A stretch of 7,574 bases of DNA from Clostridia bacterium (GTDB taxonomy: Bacteria; Bacillota; Clostridia; Oscillospirales; CAG-272), in assembly GCA_017540285.1 (NCBI GenBank), contig JAFYBI010000034.1:1-7574 (forward strand), in the 5' to 3' direction. Below are positions 1 to 5,362 of this stretch, piece after piece. Each line of letters starts with the position of its first letter. Position 1 is the stretch's first letter. The notes beneath the pieces were generated by a model, which was not told the origin of the DNA, ran no database searches, and worked only from the letters and a program-made list of their open reading frames with translations. The position numbers and the translations under genes are program-made.

Positions 1-1
1 C

Positions 2-724
2 GACCTGATCTTTGACGTCTACCGGGATTTCGGCATCACAGACTACCGCTGCGTGCTGTCGCTCAGAGACCCGGCGGACAAGGTCAAGTATCATCCGGAC
101 GACGCGATGTGGGAATCCGCGGAATCCGCCCTGCGTGAGGTTCTCGTGGAGCTCGGCATCGAATTCACCGAGGAGATCGGCGAAGCGGCGTTCTACGGCC
201 CGAAGCTCGACGTCAACGTGAAGCCGTCCGTCGGCAACGAGATCACGCTCTCCACCTGCCAGCTCGACTTCTGCCTCCCGGCGAAGTTCCAGCTCACCTA
301 CGTCGACCGCGACGGCACGGAGAAGACCCCGGTCGTGCTCCACCGCGCGATCCTCGGCTCGATCGACCGCTTCATGGCGTATATCATCGAGGAGACGATG
401 GGCAACTTCCCGCTGTGGCTCTCCCCGGTCCAGGCTGAGGTGATCCCGGTCGGCAACGACTTCAACGATTACGCCGAGGAAGTCTCGGAGAAGCTCAAGG
501 CCGCCGGCATCCGCGTGCATCTTGACAACCGCAACGAGACGATGCGGTACAAGATCCGCGAGGCGCAGCTCCAGAAGACGCCGTATATGCTCGTCGTCGG
601 CGACCGCGACCGTCAGAACGGCACGGTGTCGGTCCGCACGAGAAGCGGCGAGGACAAAGGCGCGGTTCCCACGGAACAGTTCATCGCCGACGCCCTCGAA
701 GAGATCGCGAGCAAAAAGAGATAA
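2..724 (+). CDS. thrS: Threonyl-tRNA synthetase, C-terminal part (5' end outside window)
   Basis: This is the last 240 residues of threonyl-tRNA synthetase, the cytosolic class II enzyme that charges tRNA-Thr. The reading frame is open from base 2, so the gene begins left of the window; family members are about 580-645 residues long. The end of the catalytic core is visible: AFYGPKLDV, then TCQLDFCLPAKF, then the motif 3 segment HRAILGSIDRF. Its histidine (fragment residue 114) aligns with the third zinc ligand of the E. coli enzyme, and its arginine is the motif 3 arginine. From about residue 139 (LWLSPVQAEVIPV) runs the HGTP anticodon-binding domain, with the typical LDNRNETMRYKIREAQ and PYMLVVGDRD segments. 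The stop TAA lies 13 nt before a hairpin terminator, so this is the last gene of its transcript. It converges on the AbrB-like gene. Any ATG or GTG start inside the fragment is an artefact of the window edge. The identification is secure. Confidence 0.97.
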   Translation, partial: DLIFDVYRDFGITDYRCVLSLRDPADKVKYHPDDAMWESAESALREVLVELGIEFTEEIGEAAFYGPKLDVNVKPSVGNEITLSTCQLDFCLPAKFQLTYVDRDGTEKTPVVLHRAILGSIDRFMAYIIEETMGNFPLWLSPVQAEVIPVGNDFNDYAEEVSEKLKAAGIRVHLDNRNETMRYKIREAQLQKTPYMLVVGDRDRQNGTVSVRTRSGEDKGAVPTEQFIADALEEIASKKR

Positions 725-737
725 GGCGGCAACGCAA

Positions 738-772
738 AAAAGCGCGTATATCGGATCGGTATGCGCGCTTTT
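738..772. terminator. Bidirectional intrinsic terminator between thrS and the AbrB-like gene
   Basis: AAAAGCGCGTATA (738-750) pairs with TATGCGCGCTTTT (760-772) across a 9-nt loop, giving a 13-bp stem with one G-T wobble. The stem carries an A-run on its left arm (736-741) and a T-run on its right arm (769-772). It can therefore end transcription in both directions: thrS from the left (stop at 724) and the convergent AbrB-like gene from the right (stop at 797). It is the only hairpin of this kind between the two stop codons. Confidence 0.9.
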
Positions 773-796
773 CTCATGCTTCCGGGGGGATCTCTA

Positions 797-1063
797 TCAG
801 TCTTCGTTGTACGTTTTGTCGGCGCCGCGCTTCATCTGCTCCACACAGCGCTTGCAGACGCGCTTGTCCTTCCAGATCACCGCGTCGCCCGTGCTGCCGC
901 AGAAAATGCAGACGGGCTCGTATTTTTTCAGGACGATCCGGTCCCGCTCCACGAAGATCTCCACGGGATCCTTCGGTTCGAGGCCCAGTCTCTTTCTCGT
1001 CTCCACCGGCAGGACCACGCGGCCCAGCTCGTCGACCTTTCTGATGACGCCCAGCGATTTCAT
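797..1063 (-). CDS. AbrB/SpoVT-family transition-state regulator with C-terminal CxxC...CxxC zinc-finger-like motif
   Basis: This is a small DNA-binding regulator of 88 residues. Residues 1-50 form an AbrB-type swapped-hairpin (SpoVT-AbrB) domain: VIRKVDELGRVVLPVETRKRL followed by PVEIFVERDRIVLKKYEP, very close to Bacillus AbrB. The C-terminal part differs from B. subtilis AbrB. It carries C52-x-x-C55 and C70-x-x-C73, a likely small zinc-binding element, as in a group of clostridial AbrB-like proteins. An upstream in-frame ATG at 1088-1090 would add nine residues. I chose 1063 because AAGGAG (1075-1080 on the + strand) lies 11 nt before it, whereas the upstream ATG has no Shine-Dalgarno sequence and MKS is the usual family start. 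The family controls growth-phase-dependent genes and commonly represses its own gene; its targets here are unknown. It is transcribed alone from the promoter at 1152-1181 and ends at the shared hairpin. The family call is firm; the zinc binding is inferred. Confidence 0.93.
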   Translation of the reverse strand: MKSLGVIRKVDELGRVVLPVETRKRLGLEPKDPVEIFVERDRIVLKKYEPVCIFCGSTGDAVIWKDKRVCKRCVEQMKRGADKTYNED

Positions 1064-1074
1064 CTTGTCTTTGT

Positions 1075-1080
1075 CTCCTT
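1075..1080 (-). promoter_or_regulatory. Ribosome-binding site that decides the AbrB-like start
   Basis: Read on the - strand this is AAGGAG, 11 nt before the ATG at 1063. It lies inside the nine-codon extension that the ATG at 1090 would add, so it supports the shorter protein. Confidence 0.75.
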
Positions 1081-1151
1081 CATGCTCCATGTGCCCGGAC
1101 GCGGCGGAAATCCGCTGACCTCGTTCGACCGCGTTCGTGATTTTGTGCCCT

Positions 1152-1181
1152 ATTTTACTCCATCCGGGTCCCCCTTGTCAA
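1152..1181 (-). promoter_or_regulatory. Sigma-A-type promoter of the AbrB-like gene
   Basis: On the - strand the sequence reads TTGACA (1181-1176), an 18-bp spacer, then TAAAAT (1157-1152). The -35 is a perfect consensus and the -10 matches five of six. Transcription would start near 1145, giving a leader of about 80 nt before the ATG at 1063. No other promoter of this quality is seen on this strand nearby. An inverted repeat lies just upstream of the -35 (1191-1212). Confidence 0.8.
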
Positions 1182-1190
1182 GACCTTTCT

Positions 1191-1212
1191 GGAAAACTCT
1201 GACAGTTTTTCC
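1191..1212. repeat. Inverted repeat upstream of the AbrB-like promoter (possible operator)
   Basis: GGAAAACT (1191-1198) and its near-complement AGTTTTTCC (1204-1212, one extra T) flank CTGAC. The dyad is AT-rich in a GC-rich region and starts 10 bp upstream of the -35 box at 1176-1181. AbrB-type proteins prefer AT-rich, flexible DNA, so it could be an autoregulatory site. It could equally be chance or a minor transcript end. Confidence 0.35.
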
Positions 1213-1248
1213 CGAATTTCGGCGAATCGCACAGCCGCGGAAATGAGC

Positions 1249-1272
1249 GCGGGGACGTATATGCCTCCCCGC
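1249..1272. repeat. 7-bp perfect hairpin upstream of the small membrane-protein gene
   Basis: GCGGGGA (1249-1255) pairs with TCCCCGC (1266-1272) around a 10-nt loop containing TATATG. No T-run follows on either strand, so it is not a standard terminator. A TAAAAT hexamer (1280-1285) follows and could be a -10 box for the gene at 1309, but no -35 box is seen at the right distance. Confidence 0.35.
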
Positions 1273-1308
1273 CGGCGTCTAAAATGAAGAAAAAGGAAAC
1301 CGGAGAAC

Positions 1309-1611
1309 ATGACCATGACACGCGGCGCAGAAAGAAAAATCTTCCCTGTCAAAGACCCGCAGAGCCCCGATTTCGAGGAGGTCTGGCTTGTGCTGCGCCG
1401 GGGAGCAGGGAAGAGAAGGGGAGCGCCGCCGGCTGCCGCGACCCTCGCCGAGGAGGCCGACCGCATCATCCGCGAATGCGAGGGCGGCTTCACCCCGCCG
1501 AAACCCGCCGCGCCGATCCACCTACTCCCCCCGCCGCTCGCCTTTGCGCTCGGAGCCGCCGCCTCCTCCGCTCTCATCGGGACCGTCGCGCTGATCGTCG
1601 GTCTCGCCTGA
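1309..1611 (+). CDS. Small protein of unknown function with a C-terminal transmembrane segment
   Basis: I do not recognise the family of this 100-residue protein. Residues 1-30 are mixed and charged (GAERKIFPVKDP then DFEEVWLVLRRG). Residues 31-62 are rich in Arg, Ala and Glu and include a likely helix (LAEEADRIIRECE). A proline-rich linker (63-75) follows, then a hydrophobic stretch of about 25 residues (PLAFALGAAASSALIGTVAL...) that runs to the C-terminus with no charges. This is the layout of a tail-anchored single-pass membrane protein with its N-terminal part in the cytosol. There is no N-terminal signal peptide. The start may be the ATG at 1309 or at 1315: GGAG at 1302-1305 is only 3 nt from the first but 9 nt from the second, while AGGA at 1294-1297 is 11 nt from the first. 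It stands alone between the divergent AbrB-like gene and the RNase J promoter. That it is coding rests on the ribosome-binding site, the sensible membrane segment and the GC-rich third positions. Confidence 0.68.
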   Translation: MTMTRGAERKIFPVKDPQSPDFEEVWLVLRRGAGKRRGAPPAAATLAEEADRIIRECEGGFTPPKPAAPIHLLPPPLAFALGAAASSALIGTVALIVGLA

Positions 1612-1660
1612 CGGATTGCACAAAGAACCCGATGAGATATTCCCGAAGAAATGTTACTTT

Positions 1661-1673
1661 TCGGGTCACCCGA
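1661..1673. repeat. 13-bp dyad just upstream of the RNase J promoter (possible operator)
   Basis: TCGGGT-C-ACCCGA is a perfect inverted repeat with 6-bp arms, four bases upstream of the -35 box at 1678. Its position would suit an activator or repressor site. Dyads with 6-bp arms are expected by chance a few times in a window of this size, so position is the main argument. Confidence 0.35.
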
Positions 1674-1677
1674 TCCC

Positions 1678-1706
1678 TTGACGGATGGGGCGTTTTGGTG
1701 TATAAT
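1678..1706 (+). promoter_or_regulatory. Sigma-A-type promoter of the RNase J operon
   Basis: TTGACG (1678-1683), a 17-bp spacer and a perfect TATAAT (1701-1706) make the best promoter match in the window. Start of transcription is expected near 1713. It drives rnjA and, given the tight spacing, probably all four genes to the terminator at 6206-6229. Confidence 0.87.
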
Positions 1707-1898
1707 AATAAAAGATATTTTGTATCGCTTCCGGTCATCGGAGCGCGCCGCCGCCGCATGGCGAACGCTCCCCGACCGTCGGGACAACCGCCCGAACCCA
1801 TGCCCGCCCTCGATGGCGGGATCCACAAAACACCGGATTCGCGGGACGCCGCGGCATCTTCGTCCGCCGCCTTCGGATGACATGCCGACCGCCCTCCG

Positions 1899-1946
1899 TC
1901 CCCCTTCCTGCGTCCGCCGCCTGCCGGCAGAACCGGGGGAGTTTTT
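1899..1946 (+). terminator. Terminator-like element within the RNase J leader (possible attenuator)
   Basis: TCCCCC (1899-1904) can pair with GGGGGA (1935-1940). The element is followed by G and then five T (1942-1946), the form of an intrinsic terminator. The loop is long (30 nt) and contains the palindrome CTGCCGGCAG (1921-1930). An upstream segment, CTCCCC (1768-1773), can compete for GGGGAG (1936-1941), so two exclusive folds are conceivable. The stem is only six pairs, so this is a tentative call. Confidence 0.3.
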
Positions 1947-1984
1947 CTGCTGTCCGCATGCGGCACGACTGCGAGCAGATTATC

Positions 1985-2010
1985 GAAGAAGAAGAGAAGA
2001 AAGAAGAAAA
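1985..2010 (+). other. 26-nt all-purine tract in the RNase J leader
   Basis: GAA/GAG/AAA-type repeats run for 26 nt without a pyrimidine, followed by a further A-rich stretch to about 2031. Such a segment cannot pair well with itself and would be an open, single-stranded part of the leader about 80 nt before the start codon. It could serve as a ribosome standby site or as a nuclease entry or cleavage site; neither is shown by the sequence alone. Confidence 0.5.
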
Positions 2011-2089
2011 CAGACTGAAAACGGAAACACGCGCCGGACATCTCCGGAGAAGACAGGGAGAGGACCGGCATCTCATTGAAAGGAACACT

Positions 2090-3766
2090 ATGGCAAGAAC
2101 AAAGAAACAGACCAGCAAGCTGCGCGTCATGATGCTGGGCGGCCTGAACGAGATCGGAAAGAATCTCGCCGTCCTGGAATACGAAGACGACATGATCATC
2201 ATCGACTGCGGCCTTGCTTTCCCCGACGAAGACATGCTCGGCGTGGACCTCGTCATTCCCGATTATACCTATCTCGAAAAGAACGCCTCGAAGATCCGCG
2301 GCATCCTCGTCACGCACGGGCACGAGGATCACATCGGCGGCATCCCGTACCTCCTCAAGCTCATCGACGTCCCCGTGTACGCCACCCGGCTCACCCTCGG
2401 CATCCTCGAATCGAAGCTCGCGGAGCACAAGCTCCTCGGCTCCCGCACCCTCGTCACCGTTCGGGCCGGCGATACGGTGGAGCTCGGCTGCTTCAAGGTC
2501 GAATTCATCCGCGCGAACCATTCGATCGCCGATTCCTGCATGATCGCGGTCCGCACGCCCGTCGGCGTCGTTCTGCACACCGGCGACTTCAAGCTCGACG
2601 TCTCCCCGATCGGAGGCGAAATGATGGACCTCACCCGTATCGGCGAATACGGCAGGGACGGCGTGCTGCTCCTCATGTGCGAGAGCACGAACGTCGAGCA
2701 TCCCGGCTTCACTCCGTCGGAGCGGCGCGTCGGCGCAACGCTCGATCAGATCTTCATGACCAACACGGACCGCAGGATCATCATCGCCACCTTTTCCTCG
2801 AACGTCCACCGCGTCCAGCAGATCATCAATTCGAGCGTGAAGTTCGGCCGCAAGGTCGCCGTCACCGGACGCAGCATGCTCAACGTCGTCGGCGCGGCGG
2901 TCCGTCTCGGCTACATGGACGTGCCGGACAACGTGCTCATCGATATCGCGGACCTCAACCGCTATCCGCAGGAAATGATCACGATCGTCACGACCGGATC
3001 GCAGGGAGAGCCCATGTCCGCGCTCTACCGCATGGCCTTCTCGGATCACTCCCAGGTCGAACTCACGCCGAACGACCTCGTCGTCCTCTCCTCCCACGCC
3101 ATCCCGGGCAACGAAAAGCTCGTCTCCCGCATCATCAACGAGCTCTACCGCAAGGGCGTCAGCGTCTATCACGCCGAAGCCGTCGTCCACGTGTCCGGCC
3201 ACGCCTGCCAGGAGGACCTGAAGCTCATCCACGCGCTCACGAAGCCGAAGTTCTTCATGCCCATCCACGGCGAGTACCACCACCTGATGCAGCACAAGGA
3301 GCTCGCGGAATACATGGGCGAGGACCCGCGGGATATCTTCATCATGGAGACCGGGCAGGTCCTCGAGCTTGACGCGAATTCCGCGAAGAAGAACGGCACC
3401 GTTCCGTCCGGGCGCATGCTCGTGGACGGCTACGGCGTCGGCGACGTCGGGAGCATCGTGCTCCGCGACCGCAAGCATCTCGCCGAGGACGGCCTGATCG
3501 TCGTCGTGGCGACCGTCGACCTCGACGAAGCGACCATCGTCTCCGGACCCGACCTCATTTCCCGCGGCTTTGTCTACGTCCGCGAGAGCGAGGAGCTCAT
3601 GGACGACGTGCGCGAGCTGGTCCGGGGCGTCCTCTGCGACACGCTCGATTCCGGCATCACCGAATGGACGCAGATGAAGACGAACGTCAAGGACGCGCTC
3701 TCGAAATATCTCTATCAGAAAACCAAGCGCAAACCGATGATCCTTCCGGTCATCATGAACGTATAA
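2090..3766 (+). CDS. rnjA: Ribonuclease J (metallo-beta-lactamase / beta-CASP RNase)
   Basis: This 558-residue protein is a ribonuclease J, the cytosolic zinc-dependent enzyme with 5'-to-3' exonuclease and endonuclease activity in mRNA decay and RNA maturation. The length fits the family (B. subtilis RNase J1 is about 555). The metallo-beta-lactamase core shows GGLNEIGKN and FPDEDMLGVDLVIPD, then the metal-binding motif H76-G-H78-E-D80-H81. Further ligands are H144 (ANHSIADS), D166 (HTGDFK) and H393 (PIHGEYHH). The beta-CASP domain lies roughly at residues 210-370, with the HVSGHA motif at 367-372. The C-terminal domain after about 460 is present. All expected catalytic residues are intact. 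The start at 2090 has AAAGGA (2079-2084) 5 nt upstream and gives the usual MARTKKQ-like beginning. The frame is open further upstream, but that part is not RNase J-like. It is the first gene of the operon and follows a long leader. The choice of rnjA over rnjB is by overall resemblance only. Confidence 0.97.
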   Translation: MARTKKQTSKLRVMMLGGLNEIGKNLAVLEYEDDMIIIDCGLAFPDEDMLGVDLVIPDYTYLEKNASKIRGILVTHGHEDHIGGIPYLLKLIDVPVYATRLTLGILESKLAEHKLLGSRTLVTVRAGDTVELGCFKVEFIRANHSIADSCMIAVRTPVGVVLHTGDFKLDVSPIGGEMMDLTRIGEYGRDGVLLLMCESTNVEHPGFTPSERRVGATLDQIFMTNTDRRIIIATFSSNVHRVQQIINSSVKFGRKVAVTGRSMLNVVGAAVRLGYMDVPDNVLIDIADLNRYPQEMITIVTTGSQGEPMSALYRMAFSDHSQVELTPNDLVVLSSHAIPGNEKLVSRIINELYRKGVSVYHAEAVVHVSGHACQEDLKLIHALTKPKFFMPIHGEYHHLMQHKELAEYMGEDPRDIFIMETGQVLELDANSAKKNGTVPSGRMLVDGYGVGDVGSIVLRDRKHLAEDGLIVVVATVDLDEATIVSGPDLISRGFVYVRESEELMDDVRELVRGVLCDTLDSGITEWTQMKTNVKDALSKYLYQKTKRKPMILPVIMNV

Positions 3767-3776
3767 GAGGCAGATT

Positions 3777-4076
3777 ATGGTAAGACATGTGATTCTCTGG
3801 ACCCTGAAACCCGAATTCACCGAAGAAGAAAAGGCCGCGGCCCGCGCGGAAGCGAAACGCCGGCTCGAATCCCTGAACGGCAGGCTCGAAGGCCTCGTCT
3901 CCCTCCGCGTCATCACGGATCGTCTCCCGACGTCGACCGCCGACATGATGCTCGACTCCGTCTTCACGGACCGGGACGCGCTCGCCTCCTACGCGGGGAA
4001 TCCCCTCCATCTCGAAGCCGCCGGATACGTCCGCAGCGTCGTCGCCTCCCGCGCCTGCCTCGATTTCGAAGCATGA
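3777..4076 (+). CDS. Dabb-domain (stress-responsive alpha/beta-barrel) small protein
   Basis: This 99-residue protein consists of one Dabb domain, a ferredoxin-like dimeric alpha+beta barrel. It begins with the signature MVRHVILWTLKPEF, continues with a charged helix (TEEEKAAARAEAKRRLESL), then LVSLRVITDRLPTSTADMMLDSVF and a closing segment ending in SRACLDFEA. The length and both ends match stand-alone clostridial members. The family includes plant stress proteins and some enzymes that act on small phenolic or polyketide substrates, but for bacterial single-domain members no function is established, so I assign none. AAGAGG (3765-3770) overlaps the rnjA stop and lies 6 nt before the ATG. The stop overlaps the next start as ATGA (4073-4076), implying translational coupling with the U32 gene. 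Confidence 0.9.
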   Translation: MVRHVILWTLKPEFTEEEKAAARAEAKRRLESLNGRLEGLVSLRVITDRLPTSTADMMLDSVFTDRDALASYAGNPLHLEAAGYVRSVVASRACLDFEA

Positions 4077-5353
4077 GCGAGCGGAAGAAGGCCGAGCTTC
4101 TCGCACCCGCCGGAAGCTGGGACAAACTGAAGGCTGCCGTTCTCTACGGAGCCGACGCGGTCTATCTGGCGGGGAAACACTTCGGCATGCGCGCCGCCTC
4201 GGCGAACTTCGACCGCGACGAGCTGATCGCGGCGGTCCGGTACTGCCACGGACGGGGCGTCAAGGTCTACGTGACCGTCAATGTGCTGCCGCACACGCCG
4301 GAATACCCGGAGCTCATGGAGTATCTGCATTTTCTCCGGGCTGCCCGCGTCGACGCCGTGATCGTCTCGGACATCGGCGTCGTCATGGCCATCCGGAAGG
4401 AGATCCCGGGGCTTGAGATCCACATCTCGACCCAGGCCTCCGCCGTTTCCGCCGCCGCGTGCCGCGCATGGCATGAACTCGGCGCGAAGCGGATCGTTCT
4501 GGCACGGGAGCTGACCCTTTCCGAGATCCGCGAGATCCGCGAGAACATCCCCGATACCCTCGAGCTCGAGACCTTCGTCCACGGCGCGATGTGCATCGCG
4601 TACAGCGGGCGCTGCCTCCTCTCGAATTATTTCACCGGCCGCGACGGCAACCACGGGCAGTGCGCCCAGTCCTGCCGCTGGCACTACCGCGAAGCCGGGA
4701 TGCCGCGCACGATCGACCTCCATGAGGAACTCCGCGAGGAGATCACCACGGCGGTCCGGCTCGAGGAGGACGAGAACGGCGAGACCTTCTTCATGAGCTC
4801 GAAGGATATGAACATGATCGGGCACATCCCGGAGCTCGAAGAAGCCGGGATCTCGAGCTACAAGATCGAAGGCCGCGTCAAGAGCGCGTACTATACCGCC
4901 GTCGTCACCAATACTTACCGCCTCGCCCTCGACGCCTACCGCCGGGATCCCGCCGCCTACCGCTTCGATCCCCTCTGGGCGCGCGAGCTCGAGAGCGTCA
5001 GCCACCGCGAATACGGCACGGGCTTCTTCTTCGTGAAGCCTTCCGAGGATGCGAACACCGTCCGCGAACACGGCTACAAGAAGGACAAAGCCTATCTCGC
5101 GACCGCGGTGACCGACGGCGTGCCCGCGGAGGACGGCACCTTTGACGCCGTCTTCACCCAGCGCAACAAGCTGTTCGCCGGTCAGCCGGTCGAACTCCTT
5201 TCCCCGGGCAGAACCGGGATCGCCTTCCGCGCCGATCCGCTCTTCGACCGCCGGGGGAATCCCATCGAATCCACCCCGCATCCGTCGATGTTCTTCCGCC
5301 TCCGGGTCCCGCACCCGGTGAAGGCGGGCGACATCCTCCGGGCCGGGGAATAG
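4073..5353 (+). CDS. trhP: U32-family protein, TrhP/YrrO-like (tRNA 5-hydroxyuridine synthesis)
   Basis: This 426-residue protein belongs to the peptidase U32 family. It starts ELLAPAGSWDKLKAAVLYGADAV and contains the exact family signature E166-TFVHGAMC174-IAYSGRC181-LLS, followed by C197-AQS-C201-RW. These cysteines are those thought to hold an iron-sulfur cluster. KIEGRVKSAYYTAVV (about 264-278) and a C-terminal beta-barrel domain (about 340-426, U32_C type) follow. Length and domain order resemble B. subtilis YrrO. The TrhP/YegQ branch makes 5-hydroxyuridine at wobble position 34 of tRNAs, in a prephenate-dependent way in E. coli; older protease annotations rest on weak evidence. The related RlhA branch (23S rRNA C2501) is usually longer in Clostridia. 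The start overlaps the Dabb stop (ATGA) and has no clear Shine-Dalgarno sequence, so translation is probably coupled. The family is certain; the tRNA role is by homology. No second U32 gene (YrrN partner) lies in the window. Confidence 0.92.
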   Translation: MSERKKAELLAPAGSWDKLKAAVLYGADAVYLAGKHFGMRAASANFDRDELIAAVRYCHGRGVKVYVTVNVLPHTPEYPELMEYLHFLRAARVDAVIVSDIGVVMAIRKEIPGLEIHISTQASAVSAAACRAWHELGAKRIVLARELTLSEIREIRENIPDTLELETFVHGAMCIAYSGRCLLSNYFTGRDGNHGQCAQSCRWHYREAGMPRTIDLHEELREEITTAVRLEEDENGETFFMSSKDMNMIGHIPELEEAGISSYKIEGRVKSAYYTAVVTNTYRLALDAYRRDPAAYRFDPLWARELESVSHREYGTGFFFVKPSEDANTVREHGYKKDKAYLATAVTDGVPAEDGTFDAVFTQRNKLFAGQPVELLSPGRTGIAFRADPLFDRRGNPIESTPHPSMFFRLRVPHPVKAGDILRAGE

Positions 5354-5362
5354 GGAGGCTCC

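Larger units (their letters stand above)
1612..2089. other. Gene-free stretch: promoter and long leader of the RNase J operon
   Basis: This 478-nt stretch shows no convincing gene. It holds a dyad (1661-1673), a strong promoter (1678-1706) and then a leader of about 375 nt before the RNase J start. The RNase J frame stays open upstream to 1877, but that extension is low-complexity, matches nothing in RNase J and has no well-placed ribosome-binding site. The leader is rich in short GC hairpins: CCCGA/TCGGG at 1771-1783 with a 3-nt loop, and CCCGCC/GGCGGG at 1803-1820 with a 6-nt loop. It ends in a purine-rich, probably unstructured segment. I do not recognise a known riboswitch, T-box or housekeeping RNA in it. 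Confidence 0.6.

Noticed and set aside
1642..1665. A hairpin (CCCGAA/TTCGGG) after the small membrane-protein gene, considered as its terminator
   Set aside because: The stem is eight pairs with a wobble, but no T-run follows, and it overlaps the dyad at 1661-1673, so it does not meet the form of an intrinsic terminator.
1877..2089. An N-terminal extension of RNase J by up to 71 residues
   Set aside because: The extension is Pro/Arg- then Glu/Lys-rich, unlike RNase J. No well-spaced ribosome-binding site precedes its ATG codons, whereas AAAGGA sits 5 nt before 2090 and the resulting length fits the family.
1713..2089. A known structured RNA (riboswitch, T-box, SRP RNA, RNase P RNA, 6S or tmRNA) in the leader
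   Set aside because: None of the conserved core sequences of these RNAs that I know could be found; the hairpins alone are not diagnostic.
1735..2256. A 173-codon - strand frame across the RNase J leader
   Set aside because: Ser/Arg-rich translation, no domain, no ribosome-binding site, and it runs into the antisense of the RNase J N-terminus.
1574..3967. A 797-codon open frame on the - strand opposite RNase J
   Set aside because: It lies antisense to a complete RNase J with all catalytic motifs. Its translation is rich in Asp, Glu, Val, His and Arg with no recognisable domain, as expected opposite a GC-rich gene whose third codon positions are nearly all G or C.
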